NCBI RefSeq assembly: GCF_949628265.1
Contig: NC_088786.1
Span: 32,633,681 to 32,697,680 of the forward strand
Direction of reading: 5' to 3'
DNA length: 64,000 nt
Source of the DNA: Cloeon dipterum
Taxonomy: Eukaryota > Arthropoda > Insecta > Ephemeroptera > Baetidae
The notes below the pieces were generated by a model that saw only the letters and a list, made by a program, of their open reading frames with translations, did no database searches and was not told the DNA's origin. Shown here piece after piece: positions 1 to 12,330 of this stretch (position 1 is its first letter; every line of letters begins with the position of its first letter). A program made the translations under genes and the position numbers.

Positions 1-21
1 AGCGTCAGAAAGTGTCCAACC

Positions 22-1944
22 ATGACTATCCTGCTGGCGTGTCCGTGCAGCCAAACACCGGAAATTGATCTCAAGTATTTAGTGAAGAAGAAATTCGGCG
101 AAGATATTTTGATTTGCAATGGCAATGAACAGAAACTGGAGAATCAAGGCTACCTCGGAGTGGTTTTGCGAGTAACGTACCATGTTGTTGCGTCTCAGCA
201 TCCAGTCTCGTTCATCGTTAAAAAACCAATGGCTGGTGAACTAGAAGCAAATGCTGCAGAGCGAGAATGGTAAGTTTGTTTTGTTGTGATTATTTTAAGG
301 AGCATTGCTAATTTTACCGATTTTCGGCCCCCAATATACTTTTAACATGTTTATATTTCTTCAAAATTCTATGATTTTTCAAAATTCCACATCGTCGGGG
401 AAAATGGCCTGATTTTTAAAACCCAATCATTTTCGAAAAAATTAAGTTAAAAATCTTCCTATATCTGGGAAAATTGTGCTTAAAAACTTTTGGCTGAGAT
501 GCACTAGGAAAATAACGTGCAGTGTAAAGTGTAAAGCCACGACATGTGCGAAAGTTTACATTTTTTTCAGGAAAAATTATTAATAATGAAAATTTATAAA
601 GTACTGGAAATTTTTGAAACTTTTTCATTGATTTTTTCGGAAAAGATGGGGATGCTAGTAAATTTTTTAACGCATAAAAAACTATCAGCTTTTAGAATCT
701 GTGCTTTTTCTCTCTCCGGCCTATTCCTGCTAATCTACGAAATATATAACTAAAAATATCTTAATTCAAATTCAATTCTTTTTGACAGCATTTACTTCGA
801 GGAACTGAAGCCTGAACTTGAAAACGCCATACCAGATTTGCCAATCGTCCAAATGCATGATATTCACACAGAAAATCCGAGAACTAGAGCAATCATTTTA
901 GAGGACCTCTGTGCGGCTGGTTTTGAGACCTCGAGTTCACATGGCACCGTGATCAAGGAGAAGAAGCTGTCCATGCCCGTCGCTCTTTGCGTCGTCGAAA
1001 GCCTTGCCAAAATTCACGCAGCGTCCGTAGCTAGCAAAATGAATGCACGCACGGATTTGCCCAAAATCGATTGGAGGAAGACCAAAGAACATTTTAAGGA
1101 TCGAATTCACACGAGTGCGAAATATATAATTTCGCCCCTAATGGAAAACGTCCTGAGCGATAGAAATGAAATCGAAAAACTCTCCAGTTTCATCAATTCT
1201 GAACAATTTGTTGAGAAACTTGTACCGCTTATGGAGGGTGATGGTGATGAAAATGGACTAAAGGTGCTTCTCCATGCTGACTGTCACTTATTAAACATGT
1301 TTTTTAAGCATGGTAGCGAAAAAACTGAGATGCGCTTCATTGACTGTCAGGTAATCATAATCTATTTATTAATTATAGAGAGTAGAATCTTTGTCAAAGC
1401 CCGTGATTATTGCTGAAATATGAATTTTAAACTTGCTCAACTCAGTTAAGAGTAAGATTTTTAATGTGACATGTATTACAGATTTTATCATTTAACAAAA
1501 ATATTTCAGTAAAAATTAAAAAATCACTTATGTATGAACATTTTTATGTTCCAGACCTACTATGTCGGCCCAGCTTACATAGATTTAATGTATTTCATGT
1601 ACACAAGTGCGACCCAGGACTTCAGAGCCAAGAACGAAAAGGATCTCGTGCGGAAATACGTGGAAGCTTTTAATGTTTGCTGCGATGATCTCAAAATTGA
1701 TTTTGACGGTTTTTGGAATAGCTACAACAGAGCTCGCCACTATGGTGTGCTTGTCGCAATAGGCTTTCGCGCTTTCCAGCTATTGCCGGAATCCCAATGC
1801 AACGAAACTGATGTACAAAGAGCTAACGATGCATTTAGTTCTGACCCAATTTTCCAGAAAGAGTTTAAGGATCTCATCGAGCACATAAGGGAAGTTTTCA
1901 CAGACATAGTTGAATCATCTCAAAGGAAGGTCTTTTACGGTTAA
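22..1944 (+). CDS. Ecdysteroid-kinase-like protein (CHK/EcKinase family), gene 1
   Basis: Three exons, 22-269, 789-1350 and 1555-1944, join with matching phases into 399 residues, the usual length of the insect CHK kinase-like family. The family has a protein-kinase-like fold; known members phosphorylate ecdysteroids and others are linked to detoxification. Visible landmarks are a lysine in the FIVKKP stretch (about residue 70), an ILEDL hinge-like motif, a Brenner-type motif reading LLHADCHLLN in place of the usual HGDCH, the downstream FIDCQ that replaces the DFQ metal site, and the family's GPAYIDLMYF block in exon 3. The start at 22 lies almost at the window edge, so an upstream exon cannot be excluded. 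A paralogue lies at 20273-22808 on the other strand. The HGD to HAD and DFQ to DCQ changes raise doubt about catalytic activity. The substrate is unknown. Confidence 0.85.
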
Positions 1945-2863
1945 TTGTGAACGTTTTGTGGTCGTCAATTTAATTTTCACTCATGGACCAATTTTGAACT
2001 CTGCCTTTTAGATTTTAATTATTTATGAGTATTTATTTTATTATTTAATACTATGTACTTAACGTAACCTTAACTCTGCGAAAAAGGAGAATAATATTAA
2101 TTGATTAAATAGTTTTTAAGTAATATTAATAATAAAGTAGATGCCCTCAATGCCATAAGAAGCGATGGATATCGCACTTTCTATATAATCTGTTCCAACA
2201 AATGTTTTGACCTAGAGGCCTGTGACAATTGTGCATATATTGTAAGCATGTATACCACCTATTAGACTGAGACAAAAACCAATGACTTTTTCCAAAGCCG
2301 CCGCCAAAAAAGTTGTGATTTTCAAGGTTTGTATACTATTAGTTGTATTGGCGTTTAATAAATAATTAAATAAATAAATCAATCAATAAGTTAATTTTAT
2401 GTTCGTTTTCCACAGCTACCCAATTAAGTTGATAATTTTCACTGCCAAAAAATAAGAGAAATTTAAATTGGTTTTCATTTATTTATCATTAAAATTAAGA
2501 AAAAAACTACTTCAAGTGACTATTCTAATTGTAGAGGAAATCAAATTATTTGTACATATATCGACTTTAAGTTAAACGTGATTAATTATTTGGAAAAGTG
2601 GCCAAAAATAACAATATTATAAAAGTGGTATATTGCACGAGGTTATAGTTTCTTCGGTTTCTTCCTGCACGCGAGCCCGCGTTATTTTTGTTCCATTCTG
2701 CTGGCGGTTGCAGCGCCACTGAAGGGAGCAGGCGTGTACTCTAACTAATAGTAAGAGCGGCTTTAAGAAAAACAAACAGCTGCACTTGTTGTGTGTTTGC
2801 GTTAAACTTGCCGGCATTAGAATTTAGACAACCTGAATCGATTGTGTGGGGCGAATTTCAGCC
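1945..2863. other. Intergenic, CHK gene 1 to Nup205
   Basis: AT-rich spacer. AATAAA-like sites near 2130 and 2356 could end the CHK transcript. The last 250 bases are more GC-rich and probably hold the Nup205 promoter and 5' UTR. No gene seen. Confidence 0.5.
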
Positions 2864-5800
2864 ATGGTTGTGATGGACCCGACGAGCCGGGTGCCGGGGC
2901 CCACAGAGGACTTGTGGACGCCGTACAAGGAGCTGCACAACACAATCGCCAAGTATTTGGCCTCGCCGGGCGACTACCCGTCCGTCATTCTCGAGGAAAA
3001 TCTCAAAAACTTTAAACAAACATTTCTAAATCTCTTGAAAAACTCGGTGAGTGCGAATTAGTCGGCTGTTTATGAATAGTTTTATTTATTGTGCTGTATT
3101 TCAATAAGGCTCCTGACTCGAAAAGCCGGCAAGAGTTGATGAAATGCGTGCAGGAGAACACCAGTTTGCCTCACCGACAGACCCTGCATGTGTCCAGGGA
3201 GCTCATGGAGGAGACCATCATTCTCTCAGACATGTTCGGCATCAACGAATACGTCGCTCTAGACCTGCTGGGAGTTGGTACGTTAATAGAGATTTGGTGA
3301 TTAACATAAATTGCAATTATTATCGCAGCCGAGATGCAAATGCAGCACTTCCCGGACCTGACGAGGGGTCTGGTGGCCGTCATGCTGTACTACGACGGGC
3401 GGAAGGCGGTGTGCGACTCGCTGTGGTTGTTGGCGCAGGCCCGAAGGGGCATCAGCTGGGACTTTGCCAGTGGCTGCGACAGCCGACTCATCGCGGCCTA
3501 CATGGATCAGTTGGTGTCCAACAACCTGATCACCACCATCCTGGACCTGCTGAACCAGATTGATGTGAACCGCGAGATGGAAAAGCTGCAGAAGAATCGA
3601 GGGCTCGGTGGACCCAAGCACCAGCGCCTTGTGCACGAGCTCATCCTCGGCATCAGGCAGTCGCTGGCCAACGTTGTCTTCTGCCTCGCAGCTCAGGCCG
3701 GTTTGCCGCAAGCGGCGCTCCTCCCCCTCAACAAGCACATTTCAGAAATCAAGTGAGACTTGCTTAGATGTCTTAATTTATCAAAATGCCCAAGATCCAG
3801 AAACACGAACATAATTTTTTAATTTTCAAGGATTGAAGACGGAGCTGTGATTGACGATGTCAGTTTGACTCTTGTGATGGCCCAGCTGTATGCCTTGGAC
3901 GTCAGCGTTTTGCAGAAAAAAGAGGAGCACGATGGTACAAAAAATAACTTAAATATAATTGCTTAATGGATTGAACTATTTTTTTAAAATCAAATTCGGC
4001 TTGTCTACAGAAAATTCCTACTCGCTATACACTGAGGAAGCTTTATTGAATTGATTTTATTAATGATTGTAATTAAATTTATCTATTTATCATCCATTCA
4101 TGACTATCAATGGTTTGCTTCATTTCTAAACCTCGCCCAAACATTTGATCCAATTCAACCCTTACAAAATTACATGAACTGTATGGAAAGACTTCTGGAT
4201 TACTTACAGAACTGGTGCAGCGGCTGCCATTGGTGTCGGAGCACAGTCTGATCCAGAGTCTGATGAAGGACCTGTCTCCGATGACGACAACCACGTGGAA
4301 TTGCAGCGACCTGCAGAGACTGGCGCAATTGGCATGGGGCCTGTCTCTGTGCGCACTAAGAAACACGCCCGCCGCCATCAGGAACAAGCTGAACCTGCGG
4401 GGAGAGGAGGATGATGAGCTGCTGATCAATAGTGCGCTTGACGCTGACAGCACTGTCTTCAAATTCCTGAACACCAAAATGCTGCCCAGCCCTGCGTTTG
4501 CCAAAGACGTCTGTTGATTCAATTTGCTCTCAGTGGCGGTGTGTTGTTTACAAAGTTGATGTTGACAGGATTTTTACGTCTGCCGAATGCATACCTTGTT
4601 CACGGACTTCCTCATTCTGCTCCCGATGAAGGTGAAGGAAATGCGCAACCAAGCTGACGAGAACGCTAAGGTTTGTTTATATAAATATGAATTATTTTAA
4701 AACCATAAAACCTTATTCTGATGTTCAATTTTTAAAGATATCAAAAATACTAATTTTATGTCGTTTTCATTTTCAACAAAGTTGCTTGTTTATTTCTCAG
4801 GTCATCAATGTTTTCTTCCAACAAGGATTGAATCCACCGAAAAACCAGAACAATCACTTCGAGAACCTCCTGCTCTGCATGGCCATGGTTTATGACAGCG
4901 ACAAACGTGGTCTCGGACGCGAGTATTGGGGGTTGCCACCCTCTGATGGTCACATGGTTTTGTCCAGAACGCCAGTTTCTCAGGTAAGGTGGAAATAAAT
5001 TGCCTCTGGTAGTTGGAACTGATGTATTATGGCCCGCAGAACATTCTGAGCAAATTCGCCAACTTGACAAAAGATTATCTACCCTCCCTGCTCTACGTGC
5101 CGTACCTCAAGTTTCTGACGTCGCTAGCCAAGGAGCCGCAAGGCGTTCAGCATGTGTTCCAGCTTCTCAACACCACCAACGACAGCAAGTGCACCATTTC
5201 CTGGACTCACTTTTACCGAGCAATGCACAAGTAAAACATCTGGATTTAAATCTCTAGGAGATAACCATTCTTTTTATATGTAGGTACGCTAGCAACCTGA
5301 GCCAGGATACGCAAGTTTTGGCCACAGACTCTGTTTACAGACCGCGAGGAATGCCGAGGGGCATAAACCCGCAAGAGTTGCTTGGTCTGCACAGCGTGTT
5401 GACCTTGATCAAGACAGTTGCAGGTAATATTCCGAGCATTTTAGTAATTCTAAAATCAATTTCATTTACCTCAACAGAAAACGATCCAGTGGGCAGACAA
5501 AGCTTGGCCCAGAATCCCAGCTGGTCTCCTGTGCAGACTTTCCTGGCGCTGGTACGTTGTGCCGTGCCTGTCCCTCTCAAGGCCGACATCCTTCTCACCC
5601 TGTCCGCGTTTGCCAAGTCTACCGAGGTGGCCACTGAAATCTGGCAGCAGATCGAGGCAGCAAATATAATCTGTACTGTGGCCTCAACCAGCAGCTACCA
5701 ACCCAAAGGCCTCCAGGTTTGTCTAGAATTTCACAATTTTTATTTGCAACCAGGCAGTAAACATGGGTTATTCTGTTATGAAAGATGAGCTTATCGTGCA

Positions 5801-8800
5801 TCATATCAAATAAATCCAGATAAAGTACAACATGAGTTTTTACCTGTGTAGGAGTAGGTGTCGGATGGTTGAAACTTGATATGTTACATAACTACCTCTT
5901 AACTCTATTTCACAAAATCACTAAGGGGTCTTGAAATATGGGGTTGGAACTTCCTGTCACAATTTATTTGGATTATATTTATTGCTGTGTATTAATAATC
6001 GGGATAATCTTCACTCTCAGAATTTAAAGTATATTACTTTAATTAAATAATTAGAAAAGTAATTTGTCACTTAGTTAGAATAATTTAATTAAAGTTAATT
6101 TAGAAAGAGTAAATCGCAATCATGGAATTTACTTGGCAAACGTTTGGAAATTTCTAGTACCAAGTATTGGGGAGAATTACCACATCTGCGAACTAGAACC
6201 AACTGAATTATTTTCTTGCCTTTGCAGACGGAACTGGAAGAGGTTGAGACCCGCAATGAGGAATACCCTCTTTCCAGGGCCGCGATGGTCCTGTTCAACT
6301 CTCTGGTGCAGGGCGTCGAGCTGCCGCTACTCCTTGGAATGGGCAAGAGGCCGCCAGGACTCTCGCCTTACATGTTCTTTGCCCTTGACTGCGTCTTTCT
6401 GCCGTTTTTGCACCGAACCTACAGAAAACCAGAGGAAAAGGTTCGCAGAGGATTTTTACATGTTCATATCCAACTTAATTTACTCCTACCCACAGTGGCA
6501 AGTGGCAGAGAGTAGCCTGAGACTGCTGCACTCGCTGCTCTCGCAGTATGAACCGAGTGTGCAGGACATTGCTGGAAGGAAGGTGGAAATAACTCCAGGA
6601 CAAATGCCCACAGACGTCGCTCCCCACCCTGGATTCAACATTCTCGTCTCCCTGAACTCGCCTTCACCACTACTAAAATTGGTATTATTCGCTTTAGTAT
6701 TTCCAACTCCTTTTTAACTGCTGTTCTAGGTGCTGCAAATTCTGGACGAGGCGTGTCTGCATTTGGACAAGTTCACCGACTTCCCTGGAAAGAGAGAACT
6801 TGAGATTAGCGCCCATATTTGTCTGTCCCTGCTGCACCTGGCCCTGGCAAAGCTGCCTAAGCTAACAAAGGTGTTTTCAAATGCAACCACCACTAAGCAA
6901 GTCGTTCAGACCATTGTCGGACTCGACAAGCTCATCTTCAACATCAATCCGCGAACTGGACATCAGGACCATCCCATTAATATCATCAAGTAAGATTTTT
7001 CCAGCACTGTTTAATTTAAATCAGATATAACTTTCTTTGCTGTTGATTTTTAAAATGTAGCCTTAAATTCTATATCAATGCAAAATTTGAAGGCCATTTT
7101 AAAAATATAAAATATTTTAAAATCATTGTATTATATTATATATAATTCTTTCCTTTTCTCAAAGCAGAGAATACACTTTTAGAAAGTTTCTCAAATAAAC
7201 TTGATAATTGTTTCCAGGTTCATGTCATATGCTCAGTGGCTGCCCGGACACGCGTCCCTGGCTATTAGGTTCCTGACACTGCTGGCGTCCAACGCAAGCA
7301 GCCATCACAAGCTGCTTCAAGTTGTGGCTTTCTCCATCCAATCAAAGCCGTCAAAGCACGCTTTCGTGGACATACTCGACTTTGCAAACTCCTTTGAGGA
7401 TCCTTATGAACCAGAGAAGGATGGCGCCGCGCTTTCCCTGCAGCTGAAAGAGGAGGTTCTCGATTTCCTGGCGCAGAGCCTTCTCTTCCCCGCCCCGACA
7501 GTGGCCCACCTGCTGTTGGGCTACGAGATCAAGAGGGAGATGAGGCACACTGTGCTCCAGCATCCAGGTTAGAAATCTGCCTTACTTTCTCTAAAATGAT
7601 AAGGAAAAACTGATAATAGAATAAATAAAATAAACAGGTAGGGAATTAAAATTTAAAAAATTTATTTTGGATATTGATGAGTGAATATTCTATCATATAT
7701 CTAAAATTCGTCAAATTTTCCTCTCTTGTTAAAAATAGGAGTGCTGAGCTTTCCAAGATCCTGTTTGCACTCGATTATTCAATTGCTGGACACCTTGGCT
7801 AACGTTCACGGCGCTTACCAGAAGCCCGGCCGTATCCACGAGCGGTGCTATGCCATCCTGCACACCTTGTGTTCCAACCCTGAGAGCGCCAGGCCCACCT
7901 TGAAATATCTGAGACTCTGCAACGACTTCCTCTCTCGGCATGTTATCAAAATCCGCAACGCCATCATCGCAAAGACTTGTGAGTGAGCGCCGTCAAATTC
8001 GAGACGTGGTTTTAACTTTGGCAATTTCAGCGTTTGGTCTTCACTGCGCCTCCTGGCTGCTCAGATGCATTGCCGTTGACCTGAAACTGAGCTTCTGTGA
8101 AAAACAGAAATCGTCTATTCAGGGTCTGTTGAGAGCACTCTTGTCCATGCCAGCTGACGATCTTATGAAGTCTGTGGACACCACTCATCTCAGCTACAGT
8201 GGCTACCATGGTAGGTCAAACTCTTTATAAATTTATATGCTAGGAATTTGAATAAAAATAAGGCAAAGTAATAGTTCATCAATATTAAAATAATTAATTT
8301 CTTTTGTTTGGACCTGAAAATGGAATTTTATAATACCATATGGGAAACGTTTATAAATCGTACAGAAAAGCAACGCCACGGATCTGAATTGATGGCCATG
8401 ATTCTGCAAGACATTGACTTCACCATGCAGGAAGTGGAGGCACTGCCATGGAGGTTTTTCGACCACTCTCAGATTGAATTGGTAAAGAGATTAATACCTA
8501 TATTGAAATGAAAATTAATCTCCCTCTAAAAAGGCATTGAAAAAGTGTGAGTTCCCTGCTGGAAGCCCGTCTGAGGGTCTGGTTGACATTTCCAAGTTAA
8601 GTTTACTGTTCCGAATCGAACTCAGCAAGTCAAATGCCTACGCTGGTCAGAGAGACCTTGTCAATGCCGAACTCAAGGTTAGTGTTGATGTTTAACAATG
8701 ATTTATTTTATTATAATTTATTTATAAAATTTCAGGAGGTTTTGAGCTATGCTGCAAGAGTAAATCACGCCCGGTCACTCACTCTGGGTGGTATTAAGAT

Positions 8801-11800
8801 TGCGGGTGCCTGGAGACATGTCGTTGGAGTCCTCTTCAACGTCATTCCTCTCGAGTTCATGCCTGTTGGCCAGCGACACCGCCTCCTGCTCGCCATTATC
8901 AAGCTTCTCTTGAACAAGGTACAATTTAAAATTGAGGTATTCTTAAAATTATTTTAAAGCATTAAAAATTACATTTACCTTTTATAAATTGATAGCCTTT
9001 ATTTCCTTTCATGACACCACGTTCAAAAGCGTTGGCCTTTTTCTTCAAGCATGCGTTTAATTCAACTGATATGCAATGGAGAGATAAGAAATGAGCACCT
9101 CTTGAATGCAATAAATTTTTCTTTTCCTGTTTGAGACCATGATTGAACAAAATCTAATCTGTGTTACCTCCTCCCTCAGATCCAGATCGCAGGAGACACC
9201 CTTTCTCCGGAAATCGCCTCGCTGAGCTCTTCAGCGCTGCTTCTCCTCTTGGCCAGCCTCCGCCAGTGTCACCTGGTGGTGCTGGAGGCCCGTGAGAGAG
9301 CCGTCGACCCCAACCAGCAGCTGCTTGACAGCTCAGGCAACGTCATTGCTGATCCCTTCCTGCTGACCATCGACACACCAACCGTTGGTGCCATCCTTTC
9401 TGGCATCGCCCATTGGCTCAACCAACCAAGTAAATTAAATCTGAAATTATAAATGACAGTTTCTAATCCGTTGGCGTTAGTTTGCAACGTGCAGCTCCTG
9501 AGGGCCAATTTGTACGGATCGCTGCTAGTTTTCCTGCATTTGTCCTGCTTTGACGCCACTGCGGAGGAGTTGCGGGAACTCGGCCAAGGTCTTGGAGGGT
9601 CGTCGCTCTACTTCCGACGCCTGGCTCAAAACCCAATTGCATGTGAGTGTTAATTTCTGTTATTGGCAATTATACATTGTTCCACAGTTAGATCAGATTT
9701 AAGAGCAAATTCTCACAAAATCATCTCCTTTCGCTATATCATATCCTTGAAAATTTGTAATTGTGCATAGGTCAGAATTTTACGGAAATAAACCATTTTT
9801 AGCCAATCTGAATGCCATCACCACGCTGAACCAGCGCCGCATGGCTGCCTTGGAGGCTCTTTCCAAGCTGAATGAAAACTGGATAAGCAGCATATTCGTG
9901 GACGCAACCCGCGGCCATGAAGTGTGCCGCATGCTGGCCCTATCCATGATCGCGGCTCTGGTACCTAAAAATTTAAAATCATGAATCACCTCCTCTAATC
10001 CCAATTTTTCTAAACGCAGTTCCGGCTGAGTCCGCAGGCGAGTTGGACGTCCCTGATGATAAACAAAGGCTACCTGCAGTCACTGATCGAGTCGATCGTG
10101 ATGAGCGACCAGGAGCTGCTGGAAATGCTGCGCCCGTCCCCAAGCAACCTGAAACCCCTCTACGTGTACGAGGCCAAGATGGCCCTGCTGTGCCGGCTGG
10201 TGCAGGAGCGGCCTGAGGCCGAGGCGTGTCTCCGTCTTGGCCTACTCTCGGCCCTGAGCGAGTTGTCTGCCCTTGACTGTCGACCCTTCAACGAGGACGC
10301 TGGGCTCCACGACACTGGCGTCCCTGGCACGCTGGCCAGGTACCACCAGATTCTCATGCCGGCACTCAAATTGTGCTCCTCCATCCTCAACACCATGGGC
10401 AGCAACAACATTTCCTGCGTCCATGAGGCAAGTCAAGGGACTTTTTAATTATTACTGCTCAAAAATTATTTTAAAGCATTTGACGATTTTTATTTTAAAT
10501 GCACATTATTGACTGCTACCACAGGTGTCTACATTCTTGATTAACCACGCAGACGTTTTTCAACTGATTTTGCGAAGTGGCTCGCCAAATCTGCCACTGG
10601 ATGCCCTGCAGGAGCTGAGCTTGGTGGTGCACCTGCTTTCAATCTGCGCCAGCCCCTCCAACAGCAACATCAACCGGTCTCCTTTAGCAAATCTGAGCAT
10701 GCAGCGCCTCCGGCAGTTTACCATTTCACTGCTTCCCAAGTTCTACGTCAGCCAACAACTCGCTCTCCAACTCAGGTAAATTTTTGTTAATTTTGATGTC
10801 AAATTTCTCGTAAACCAAGAAAAAAATCGGAAGATTCGTAAAATCTCTTATTTATATCGCCAATATTTTTTTACTTCCTCCCTGATTGAATTCCTGTTCA
10901 GACTGAAGAGCGTCACGACAGATTTTTTATAGTTTTCAGCCTGTTGAATTATTTATTCTGCTCAATTTATCGATAAATTAAAAACACTGTTCCACAATAA
11001 TTTTTCTTTTGCAGAACTGATGACCCGCAGAAGGAGGAGGAAGACAAGCGCTACCTGCTGGTGTTGCAAACTGCCATCCACCTGTTGACCTTCGCCCGGC
11101 ACATAGCCGTCGAGCAAAGGCCCATGACGGTGTTGCAGCCCATTTTCAAACCATCCGTCAGTGACTCTGGCAACCACAACAGTACGCTTTGAAAACTAAA
11201 ATCGCAAACTCTGTATCAAGAAGTATTTTATTTCTACAGGCACCGCGCACCTCCAACCGCCAGACCTGGGACTGCTGCTGAACCAGGTTAACGAACTCTC
11301 CCTGCTGGTCAGCAAGGCCAAGAAGCAGATCGACCTCGAGGTCACTAGACTCAACTCCATGTCAATGTCGCTGCAGAACCAAGTGAGCTTTATAACCCTG
11401 AGAAAGTATAAATAAGAAATTAAAAAAATAATTTTCCTTCGCCAGGCCAACATGACGATGTCAGAACCGTTCCTGCAATCGCGCCAGTTGGTCGAGGACA
11501 GAGTGGCGCGGCGGAGAACGGAAGTGAAGGCGCTGTGCCTGCTCACGGAAGAATGCCTGCACCTGCTTTGGGCCCACCTCGACCTCTACCTGAGACGCAA
11601 CCTGCCGCGCCCTGGCCACCCTCTAAATGGTAGGTTTAACGTGCGATCTTAATTAATTCCATCTAACCGGAACCCTTTTAGAATCACTTCTGGAGCCAGG
11701 TTTTGTGCCAACGGCCCAAGATTTGAGCGTGCTGAAGCAAGGAGTCATCATTGGACTGAGTGACAGAGTCGAGGCACAAATTTCCGACGCAACTAAGGTG

Positions 11801-11934
11801 AATTTGAAAAAGATTATATATTTGGAATTGATAACTAATGTTGCTGATTTTAGGACCAAGCAGAGGGAAGCAAAGATTTTATTAGGATGTTGCTCAGGAG
11901 GATCAAGCGGCTCGTTCAGTTTGCCCCTGTTTGA
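2864..11934 (+). CDS. Nup205: Nuclear pore complex protein Nup205
   Basis: Large inner-ring scaffold nucleoporin that binds Nup93/Nup35-type partners and builds the nuclear pore. The translation follows remembered human NUP205 through its length: an LWTPYKEL opening, a DFYVCRMHTLFTDF block, LNPRT-like INPRTGH, GHEVCRMLALSMIA, and a C-terminal RMLLRRIKRLV just before the TGA at 11932. I start at ATG 2864, since no upstream in-frame ATG was found. Clear early exons are 2864-3046, 3109-3277, 3329-3752, 3831-3934, 4210-4508, 4569-4670, 4801-4983, 5013-5230, 5284-5423 and 5478-5716; later ones run about 6228-6440, 6496-6681, 6730-6990, 7219-7567, 7738-7979, 8031-8210, 8369-8480, 8535-8675, 8736-8920, 9181-9430, 9489-9643, 9803-9962, 10020-10426, 10525-10773, 11015-11181, 11240-11380, 11445-11630, 11681-11799 and 11853-11934. 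An alpha-solenoid protein throughout, with no catalytic motif. A polyA signal (AATAAA) lies near 11962. Confidence 0.95.
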
Positions 11935-12330
11935 TTTGATCATGTTCATTGAATATTTTTCAATAAATTAGTTTCAATTTTCTAAACTAGACAATTGTTT
12001 ATTTTAACACAATTTACTACCACAAACCTGGAAGATCTAATAAAGTTAAGCTTTGTATTTAAAGGAGCCTAGTGCGTCAAATTAAATTTAGGTTTGGAAT
12101 TTGGAATATTTTAGAAATCTTGATTAAGTGTCTTCATGAGTAATACCCAATTGAATCATGTACACAACATGAACCTCAATTAACCGATAACTTGTGACTC
12201 ATTTTAGTAATCTGGGTCTTGGAAAGAGTTATGCTAATGTGATAAGATCAACAAAATCCAACCATTGTTTTCACAACAGTATATAAACCAGGAAAAGCTC
12301 ATTAGTGATTCACTGGCAAGCTTTTCGGCT
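11935..12330. other. Intergenic, Nup205 to S28 peptidase
   Basis: Holds the Nup205 polyA signal near 11962 and the upstream region of the next gene, including its TATA box. Nothing else recognised. Confidence 0.5.
12280..12289 (+). promoter_or_regulatory. TATA box of the S28 peptidase gene
   Basis: The string TATATAAA lies about 50 bases before ATG 12331, a normal distance for a TATA promoter with a very short 5' UTR. Confidence 0.6.

Noticed and set aside
4011-4055. Possible extra Nup205 exon after a CTACAG acceptor
   Set aside because: It runs into a stop with no GT donor before it, whereas exon 3831-3934 joins exon 4210-4508 directly in phase.
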